Part shown: piece after piece, positions 5,852 through 11,930 of the stretch
How positions within the stretch are numbered: position 1 is the first letter of the stretch
Layout: every line of letters starts with the position of its first letter
Notes under the pieces: model-generated
Databases searched by the model: none
What the model was told of the DNA's origin: nothing
Seen by the model: the letters and a program-made list of their open reading frames with translations, nothing else
Made by a program: the position numbers and the translations under genes
Assembly: GCA_965603355.1 (NCBI GenBank)
Contig: CBFDCQ010000086.1
Location: 1 to 13,414 of the forward strand
DNA length: 13,414 nucleotides
Source: CBFDCQ01 sp965603355
GTDB taxonomy: Bacteria > Hydrogenedentota > CAZGCA01 > CBFDCQ01
Direction: 5' to 3'

Positions 5852-8176
5852 ATGGTTCTGAATGTGAGAGACAGAAATGGGAACAAGAACATGTGGTCAA
5901 GCGACGCGGCACAGGTGATTTTGCTGCGGAATGCACGCGCGGGAGAATCGGGCCGGAGGATTCGAGCGGGGCTCCGGGGATTGTGTGCCTTGTCGGTCGT
6001 ATTGATTGTGCTGGCAGGTTCGGCGGTTGCCCAGGTGATGGCGCAGTCGCCCTCTTCGCCGCAGCGCTCGTCAGGTAGGGGATCGCAACGTCCCCGTTCG
6101 GGACAGCAGCGTGGGACAGCAAGGAGATCTTCCACGGTCCAGCGGCAACAAACGACCCGGCAACAGGGTGCTCAGCGGCCGGGTGCGAGGACCGGTGCCG
6201 GGTCGTCAGTCTCGAGACCGCCGGTGAGTAGGCCGGGGCAGGCTGCAACGAGCAGTGGCGGGACCCAGAGGCGTGCCGCGGGTGGGGGCAGAGCAGGTGG
6301 TGCAGGCCGTGCAGGCGGTGCGGGACCCTCAGTCGCCGGAGGCAGGGGCAGCGGTTTTGCGGCGTACAAACAGCATCCGGTGAAGTACCCGAAAATCGAC
6401 GACGGGGGCAAGAAGATAGTGAAGCTGGATGCCGATCCTCTGACCATCAACAAGTTTCTGCAGCAGCTTTCGTTAGCCACCGGCTGGTCGATCTTGCCGT
6501 CGCCCGAGGTTAAGGGCAGCGTCACGGGATGGTTGTCCAACATCTCCGTCAGCAACGCGCTCAAGATCCTGGAAGTCCACGGGTTCTACTATGAAATGAA
6601 AGGAAGCATATTCTACGTTATGACCCGCGACGAGTACTACTTGCGCGAGTACGGCGATATGGCCAAGGAGGAGTTTGCCGTCAAACACGCCAGGATTACG
6701 GACGTACAGACGGTGCTCACAAACTTCATGTCAGAGAACGGCAAGATGGTCTCCGATCCACAAACGGGGAAACTTGTGGTGATTGACACTAAGGATAATC
6801 TCAAGTACATGAAGGAGGTACTGGAATCGCTTGATGTCAAGCTGGAGCCTGTCACGTTTCAACCCAAGTATGCGCTTGCCTTGGACGTGCTTCAGTTCAT
6901 CGAGGAGGTGCTTTCCGAGCGCGGGACCGTTCAAGCGGACGTGCGTCTGAACATGCTGACGGTCTGGGACCTTCCCGAGCGCATAGAAAGAATCAGAGAG
7001 CTCATTGCGGAACTTGATGTTGATCTCGCTGAGGAGACGTTCCAGGTCAAGTTTGCTCAACCATACGATGTGCAGGGAATGCTCCAAGGTCTTCTGCCGC
7101 CGGAGACAAGCATAATAGCCGTCGACGACCGAACCCGTAAGATCACCGTTCAAGGTGTGCCGGAGGCCATCCAGGATGCCCGTCAGATTGTGGAGAATTT
7201 CGACAAGAAGCTGAAGCAGGTCGCGATCCATGCGTACATTATGACCGCAAGCACGCAACGCATCCGGGAGCTCGGGATCGACTGGACGTACTTCGAAGAA
7301 ACAAATATTGGCGAGCTAATTGCGGCAGGATATGCTCCCGGGGACCTCGGTAATATGGGCTTCGGGGTCGGGAGCCTGTTGACAGGCAGGTCGTCTATTG
7401 ACAGTGAGCATGTCAGCGCGGTCATAAACGCGCTGGCGACTGACAACGATACCGAGATACTCGCCAACCCGCGCGTGGTGGTGACCGACGGCATGCCCGC
7501 CCGGTTCAGAAACGTTACCAGAGAACCGTACCAGGAAGGCGGTTACGGCACCGGTTACGGGGTGACGAGCGGGACGACCGGGACCGGGGAGACTCAGCAA
7601 ATTAACCGGAACATATTGCCGATGCGCGTCCAGTTTATTGACGTCGGGACAACGCTGGATGTGACTCCATACGTTAACGAGGACGGTTACATTGAGATGG
7701 ACATAATGGCCGAGGACAGTTCCGCGGAAATCAGAAAGATCACGTCCGGCGGTCTCGAAACGTCGGTTCCCGTGGAGACGGAGAATTCAGTCAGCACCAC
7801 GGTACGGGTGAGAAGCGGTGAGACAATAGTCATTGGCGGTCTGCGGGTCGACACCGCCTCGAAAAATGTTGAGAAGATCCCCTTCCTCGGCGATATTCCG
7901 GTACTTGGCCACTTTTTCAAATCCACGGAGCGCAAGACGGGGGACAAGGAACTGCTGATCTTCATCAGGTGTGACATCGTTGAAGAAGAGGACGCCGCCG
8001 AGGCTCAGCTGCTTCAAGATTTCGAGCGGGATCTGAGGAGGGAGGTGCTCGACTCCGATCGGCAGCCGTTCGATCTGGGGGGCAACCAGGTACCGTTGAT
8101 ACGCAAACGCGGTCTCGGCGAGGGCGAGGGTGCAGACGTGCCGCCGTTTGTGCCGAGGTATCGGCGCAGACGTTAA
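5852..8176 (+). CDS. gspD: Type II secretion secretin GspD
   Basis: Outer-membrane secretin (774 residues from the chosen ATG) that forms the exit channel. A long basic N-region and a hydrophobic core (43-60, cleavage near AVA-Q) make a signal peptide. Residues about 66-168 are Ser/Gln/Arg/Gly-rich and low in complexity. Then come an N0-like domain (about 188-260), three repeated ring-forming domains starting near 276, 335 and 396, and the secretin domain from about 451. Diagnostic motifs are L-A-N-P-R-V-V-V-T-D-G, V-P-V-E-T-E-N-S-V-S-T-T-V-R-V (639-653) and I-P-F-L-G-D-I-P-V-L-G-H-F-F (676-689). A Gly/Thr/Tyr-rich insert after R-E-P-Y lies in the barrel/gate region. The C-terminal extension ends PRYRRRR and could hold an anchoring or pilotin-binding segment, although no pilotin gene is visible. 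It is the last gene of the secretion block, 55 bp before exbB. Confidence 0.93.
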   Translation: MVLNVRDRNGNKNMWSSDAAQVILLRNARAGESGRRIRAGLRGLCALSVVLIVLAGSAVAQVMAQSPSSPQRSSGRGSQRPRSGQQRGTARRSSTVQRQQTTRQQGAQRPGARTGAGSSVSRPPVSRPGQAATSSGGTQRRAAGGGRAGGAGRAGGAGPSVAGGRGSGFAAYKQHPVKYPKIDDGGKKIVKLDADPLTINKFLQQLSLATGWSILPSPEVKGSVTGWLSNISVSNALKILEVHGFYYEMKGSIFYVMTRDEYYLREYGDMAKEEFAVKHARITDVQTVLTNFMSENGKMVSDPQTGKLVVIDTKDNLKYMKEVLESLDVKLEPVTFQPKYALALDVLQFIEEVLSERGTVQADVRLNMLTVWDLPERIERIRELIAELDVDLAEETFQVKFAQPYDVQGMLQGLLPPETSIIAVDDRTRKITVQGVPEAIQDARQIVENFDKKLKQVAIHAYIMTASTQRIRELGIDWTYFEETNIGELIAAGYAPGDLGNMGFGVGSLLTGRSSIDSEHVSAVINALATDNDTEILANPRVVVTDGMPARFRNVTREPYQEGGYGTGYGVTSGTTGTGETQQINRNILPMRVQFIDVGTTLDVTPYVNEDGYIEMDIMAEDSSAEIRKITSGGLETSVPVETENSVSTTVRVRSGETIVIGGLRVDTASKNVEKIPFLGDIPVLGHFFKSTERKTGDKELLIFIRCDIVEEEDAAEAQLLQDFERDLRREVLDSDRQPFDLGGNQVPLIRKRGLGEGEGADVPPFVPRYRRRR
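6041..6358 (+). other. Low-complexity Ser/Gln/Arg/Gly-rich coding segment at the mature N-terminus of GspD
   Basis: About 105 codons between the signal peptide and the N0 domain encode almost only S, Q, R, G, T, P and A, including repeated G-G-A-G-R-A-G-G-A-G units near 6290-6325. It is predicted to be disordered and strongly basic, and to lie in the periplasm next to the inner-membrane platform. Confidence 0.75.
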
Positions 8177-8231
8177 TGTGGCGGGAAACGCAAATGCTGA
8201 GAACGACAACTGATTAGAAGGGGGAAAAGCG

Positions 8232-8978
8232 ATGACGTCGAAACGTGTTGCCGTAGCGTACGTGCTGGCTTGTGGGGTCCTGAGCGTGTGGCTTGCGTTC
8301 GGCGGCGCTGTCGCTCAGGAGACAGCCCAGGTGCCGCCGGAATCGGGCTTGACACTGTGGCAACTGATCAAGTCCGGCGGCGCGATCATGGTGGTGCTCG
8401 GAATCTTGTCGGTCATCGCGCTCGCCATGATCATCACGTTCTTTGTTACTCTCAACCCACGACGCGAGGATATGCTGAACTTCACGGTGCGTGCGCGGTC
8501 GCTGATTCGGGAGGGAGATATGGGCGCTTGCGAGCTCTTTTGTCAGCAGGAGGAGGAGGATATGTTGTCGCGCATCCTGCGGGCCGGGTTACAGGTGGCT
8601 GGTCATGAGCGCCACATCGTCGTCGACGCGATGCAGACGGAGGGGGCGAGGTTGACAGCGGCTTTGTCGCAACGGGTCGGATATCTGTCGAACATCGCTA
8701 CGCTCGCTCCGATGCTCGGCATTTTGGGGACCGTGCTCGGGATGATCCGGGCTTTCAACAGCATAGCGTTCCAGCCGGCGGTGGTCAAACCGCTTGTGCT
8801 CGCAGGCGGCGTTTCCATGGCGCTGGTCACGACGGCAACCGGGTTGGTCGTGGCCATACCGATCATGGCGTTTTACTTCTACTTCCGTGGACGGGTGCAG
8901 AAGGTTGTGGCAGCGGTTGAGGATGCGAGCGGCGACTTGGTGGAGCCGTTAACGCGGATGGGGGGTGGCAAACGATGA
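8232..8978 (+). CDS. exbB: ExbB/TolQ/MotA-family proton channel subunit
   Basis: Inner-membrane channel protein of 248 residues. A hydrophobic N-terminal segment (about 6-28, ending GGAVAQE) is probably a cleavable signal. Three membrane helices follow, at about 51-73, 153-173 and 189-217. A large cytoplasmic loop lies between the first two of these, as in ExbB. The family signature is clear: L-A-P-M-L-G-I-L-G-T-V-L-G-M-I-R-A-F (158-175) and G-G-V-S-M-A-L-V-T-T-A-T-G-L-V-V-A-I-P (192-210). Such proteins form a pentameric proton channel with ExbD and drive a TonB-like or TolA-like partner. The ATG at 8232 follows an AAGGGGG-type SD, and the gene overlaps exbD by four bases (ATGA). The likely driven partner is the TonB-anchored protein two genes downstream. 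TolQ is the alternative name, but no tolA, tolB or pal is visible. Confidence 0.92.
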   Translation: MTSKRVAVAYVLACGVLSVWLAFGGAVAQETAQVPPESGLTLWQLIKSGGAIMVVLGILSVIALAMIITFFVTLNPRREDMLNFTVRARSLIREGDMGACELFCQQEEEDMLSRILRAGLQVAGHERHIVVDAMQTEGARLTAALSQRVGYLSNIATLAPMLGILGTVLGMIRAFNSIAFQPAVVKPLVLAGGVSMALVTTATGLVVAIPIMAFYFYFRGRVQKVVAAVEDASGDLVEPLTRMGGGKR

Positions 8979-9418
8979 ATTTCCGGCAAGAGCTGCAGGA
9001 AGAGCATGCGGGACTCCCTTTCACGCCGATGCTGGATGTGATATTTCTGCTGTTGATATTCTTCATGACCACCTCAATCTACAGTCAGCTCGAGGAGGAG
9101 ATAGGCATTGTAGTGCCTACCGCGACGGAGGCGGTACCTCCCGACAGAACTCCGGGCGAGATCATTATCAACATAACCGAAGATGGCATGATCGTCGTGA
9201 ACCAGAGACAGTACGATCTGGCCTCGTTGCAGGAGCTGCTTGACAGAGTCGGCACGACATTCAAGGGACAGGCGGTCAAGATTCGGGGCGACAAGCGGAC
9301 GCAGTTCGGCAGGGCCGTCGAGGTGCTCAACGCTTGCGCGAAAGCCGACATCTGGAACGTCTCTTTTGCCGCGTTCAAAGAACAGGAGATGCCCGGTTCC
9401 GGGGCCGCCGGCACTTAA
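8975..9418 (+). CDS. exbD: ExbD/TolR-family proton channel partner
   Basis: Bitopic inner-membrane protein of 147 residues. A short cytoplasmic N-terminus leads to F-T-P-M-L-D-V-I-F-L-L-L-I-F-F-M (16-31), with the essential membrane Asp at residue 21 that carries protons in this family. The periplasmic domain contains I-I-I-N-I-T-E-D-G, V-V-N-Q-R-Q-Y-D-L, V-K-I-R-G-D-K-R-T-Q-F-G-R-A-V-E-V-L and I-W-N-V-S-F-A-A, the usual ExbD/TolR strand-helix pattern. Length is typical. The 4-bp ATGA overlap with exbB indicates coupled translation and one-to-one pairing. Together they should convert the proton gradient into motion of a partner, inferred to be the TonB-like VWA protein downstream. Confidence 0.92.
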   Translation: MNFRQELQEEHAGLPFTPMLDVIFLLLIFFMTTSIYSQLEEEIGIVVPTATEAVPPDRTPGEIIINITEDGMIVVNQRQYDLASLQELLDRVGTTFKGQAVKIRGDKRTQFGRAVEVLNACAKADIWNVSFAAFKEQEMPGSGAAGT

Positions 9419-9477
9419 GCCGGATCCTGATCTTGGGACGATGTGTGTAATCTTCTTTAGCGCGGATCGACAGTAGG

Positions 9478-9493
9478 CAGACACGAATGTCTG
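9478..9493 (+). other. Short intergenic hairpin between exbD and the TPR gene
   Basis: CAGACA-CGAA-TGTCTG forms a perfect 6-bp stem with a four-base loop in the 105-bp gap 9419-9523. Two further G-C pairs are possible past a one-base bulge. No T-run follows, so it is not a classic terminator. The rest of the gap shows no convincing promoter; the TPR gene is preceded by AGGTG at 9514-9518. Confidence 0.35.
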
Positions 9494-9523
9494 GCCCATC
9501 GGACTGCGGAACCAGGTGATTGG

Positions 9524-11878
9524 ATGAGGCGGAGAACCTCAAGGGTAGGCGCGAGCGCTGCCATGCGATGTCGTACCGTTTTCGCTTGTATTGGTGTGCT
9601 GGTGCTCTCTGTCTGTCAGGCCGGTGCGGAGGAGAGAGACGCGGCGGAACAGTTCGATTTCGCCAATGCGTTGTACACTCGCCACCTCTATGAGACGGCT
9701 GCGACGGAGTATGCCAGATACATTGGGGAGTTCCCTCAGGGGGAGAATCTCGAACTGGCGCATTACCGGGCGGGTGAGTGCTGGTCTGCGCTTGGCGAGT
9801 ACGCCAGAGCAGCGCCGTACTATCGAGACCAGATCGCGAAGTTCCCGGAAGGCGACAAAGCCTATGCAGCGCGATACATGCTCGCCGAGATATCCTACAG
9901 GCAGAAGAAATACGACGAGGCGATAAAGGGATTCGAAGCGCTTCTACAGTCATCTCTGCAACCAGAAGTCAAGGACAGTTGTTATTTTTTTCTTGGCAGA
10001 TCTCACTATGATGCGAAAGATTACGCGAAAGCCGCAGCCAATTTCATGAGACTGGTGGAGGAGTCTCCGGAATCCGGGCTGACCTCATACGCGCGGTTCT
10101 ATGCGGCGCGCTCATACAATGCGCAGAACATCCCGGAACAGGCGGCCGAGCAGTTCATGATAGCAGCGAGGGAGTCACCTGACGAAACGGTCCGGGCGGA
10201 AAGTCTGTTCCGCGCTGCCGAGACTTATGATTCGGCCGAATGGTACAAGCAGGCTGCCGAGATATATCTTGAATTTGCCGCGACTTTCCCCTCAAATCCA
10301 CTTTCGCAGGAGGCGTCCTACGCTGCCGCGTGGTCCCTTTACCATGACGGCCAGCTTGATGAAGCGATGGCTCAGGCGGACACGGTACCGGAGAGATACC
10401 CGCAGAGCCGTTGGGTGGCAGGCGCGCTTTACCTGAAGGGTAACTGTCTTCAGGAAAAGCGATCGTACGATGAAGCGATCAAAACGTATAGCCGACTCAT
10501 TACCATGAGTCCCACGGGAGAGTTCGCCGATAAGGCCCGGTGCAAGGCATGTTGGGCGCAGTATTTCAAAGGGGATACGAAAGTCGCGCTGGAGAGTGCG
10601 GGAACGTTTCTTGCGGATTACAGTGATGGACCTTTGGTCGGCGAGGCCCTGTTCCTGGTCGGGCTGGTCCATATGGATGAGCGCCGTTACGCAGAAGCCG
10701 CCGCATCCTTTGAGAAGAGCGGGCAGAAACAGCCCGACGGCGAGTTTGCCGCGGATGCCCTGTTCAACCTCGGCCGCGCCTACGAGGAGATGAACAAGCA
10801 TTCGGCTGCAGCCACCGCCATGAAAAAGTTTGCAGTGAAACACCCGCAGGACAAGCGTGCAACGGAGGCCATGTTCAGGAGCGCCCGTGCGGCGGTACAG
10901 GCGGAGAAGCTCGATAATGCGGTGGCGTCATACAAGCAGATAGCTTCGAGCACGAGTACGCCAAAGGTACGCGAGGAAGCGATGTACTGCCTCGGTCTTG
11001 CGTATCTGGAGGGGGACAGGACGGAGGAGATGATCGAGACGTTCACTGAAGTGTTGGTGGAGTTTCCGCAAACGAGCCATGCCGACGAGGTGTACTACAC
11101 GCTCGGACGGACTTATCTGCTTCAAGGCAATTACAAACGAGCTGTCGCGAACCTGGAGAACGTGGGGAAACAGGATCCCGACAGCCCTTACCGAGGCAGC
11201 GCCCTGGCGGATCTCGGTTACGCTTACATGCGGCAGGACCGGTACGATGAGGCGGCCCGAGTGCTCATCGACGTGATTCGTTCGTACCCTGATATAGCCC
11301 TCACTGAACAAACGTGCCTTTGGCTTGGAGAGCATCTTTTCGAGAAGGAAGAGTATGAGAGCGCGGCGCAAGTCTTCGCGGCACTGGTCAGAACGGGTCC
11401 CAAGACGCAACATGCCGGCCTTGCCAGACTGCGTATCGCGCAGTGCGACCTTCACACGGACAATCTGGACGCGGCGAAAGAGGGATTTCAGTCGGTGCTT
11501 GCTGATTTCAGGGAGTATTACGGCGTAGATGCGGAGTATGGGTTGGGGGTCTGTCTTGCGAAGCAGAGGAAGTACGACGAGGCGCTCCAGCGCCTTTCCA
11601 GCGTGCTGGAACAGGACGAGGGCGAGACTGCCGCAAGGGCCCAAGTGGAGATCGGGAACATACACTTTGCGAGGAACGCGTTCGAGACGGCGAGTGAAGC
11701 GTATTTGCGGGTGGCTCTGCTTTACGATCACCTGGAACTGACCCCCGAATCGCTGTTCAAAGCAGCTCAGTGTTTCGAGAAGATGGGAAAGCCAACCGAG
11801 GCATCGAAGTTCTATGAGGAGTTGATCGAGAAGTATCCGGATAGCAGTTACACGACGAAGGCAAGGACGGGAGAGTAG
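9524..11878 (+). CDS. Exported multi-TPR repeat protein
   Basis: Protein of 784 residues. It has a basic N-terminus, a hydrophobic core (about 18-32) and a probable signal peptidase I site at A-G-A-E (residue 35). An LSVC sequence resembles a lipobox but has Val rather than Gly/Ala/Ser before Cys, so a lipoprotein is less likely. The rest is tetratricopeptide repeats with a spacing near 36-37 residues, roughly 20 in all, filling the protein. Examples are A-E-I-S-Y-R-Q-K-K-Y-D-E-A-I-K-G-F, A-Y-M-R-Q-D-R-Y-D-E-A-A-R and F-Y-E-E-L-I-E-K-Y-P-D-S at the C-terminus. Many repeats end in F/Y-P, as in YbgF/CpoB and BamD-type TPRs. TPRs mediate protein binding, and a periplasmic scaffold role for the ExbBD module is inferred from position. 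The exact partner is unknown. Met14 (nt 9563) is an alternative start. Confidence 0.87.
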   Translation: MRRRTSRVGASAAMRCRTVFACIGVLVLSVCQAGAEERDAAEQFDFANALYTRHLYETAATEYARYIGEFPQGENLELAHYRAGECWSALGEYARAAPYYRDQIAKFPEGDKAYAARYMLAEISYRQKKYDEAIKGFEALLQSSLQPEVKDSCYFFLGRSHYDAKDYAKAAANFMRLVEESPESGLTSYARFYAARSYNAQNIPEQAAEQFMIAARESPDETVRAESLFRAAETYDSAEWYKQAAEIYLEFAATFPSNPLSQEASYAAAWSLYHDGQLDEAMAQADTVPERYPQSRWVAGALYLKGNCLQEKRSYDEAIKTYSRLITMSPTGEFADKARCKACWAQYFKGDTKVALESAGTFLADYSDGPLVGEALFLVGLVHMDERRYAEAAASFEKSGQKQPDGEFAADALFNLGRAYEEMNKHSAAATAMKKFAVKHPQDKRATEAMFRSARAAVQAEKLDNAVASYKQIASSTSTPKVREEAMYCLGLAYLEGDRTEEMIETFTEVLVEFPQTSHADEVYYTLGRTYLLQGNYKRAVANLENVGKQDPDSPYRGSALADLGYAYMRQDRYDEAARVLIDVIRSYPDIALTEQTCLWLGEHLFEKEEYESAAQVFAALVRTGPKTQHAGLARLRIAQCDLHTDNLDAAKEGFQSVLADFREYYGVDAEYGLGVCLAKQRKYDEALQRLSSVLEQDEGETAARAQVEIGNIHFARNAFETASEAYLRVALLYDHLELTPESLFKAAQCFEKMGKPTEASKFYEELIEKYPDSSYTTKARTGE

Positions 11879-11880
11879 GG

Positions 11881-11902
11881 GCAGGACGCGCTGCGTCCCT
11901 GC
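11881..11902 (+). other. GC-rich hairpin between the TPR gene and the VWA gene
   Basis: GCAGGACGC (11881-11889) can pair with GCGTCCCTGC (11893-11902) around a three-base loop, with one bulged C. The stem can extend by two pairs outward. It begins two bases after the TPR stop and ends 28 bases before the next ATG. No T-tract follows, so an intrinsic terminator is not supported. An RNA-processing, stabilising or attenuating role is possible but unproven. Confidence 0.4.
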
Positions 11903-11930
11903 TCGAATCATGATGAGAGCAATGTAACGG

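Noticed and set aside
9419..9523. Separate promoter for the TPR gene in the 105-bp gap
   Set aside because: I found no -35/-10 pair with acceptable spacing; TTGGGA (9433) and TAATCT (9448) are only nine bases apart. The hairpin at 9478 lacks a T-tract, so it is not called a terminator.
9608..9628. Lipoprotein signal (LSVC) in the TPR protein
   Set aside because: The residue before Cys is Val rather than Gly, Ala or Ser, and a good signal peptidase I site (AGA-E) follows four residues later.
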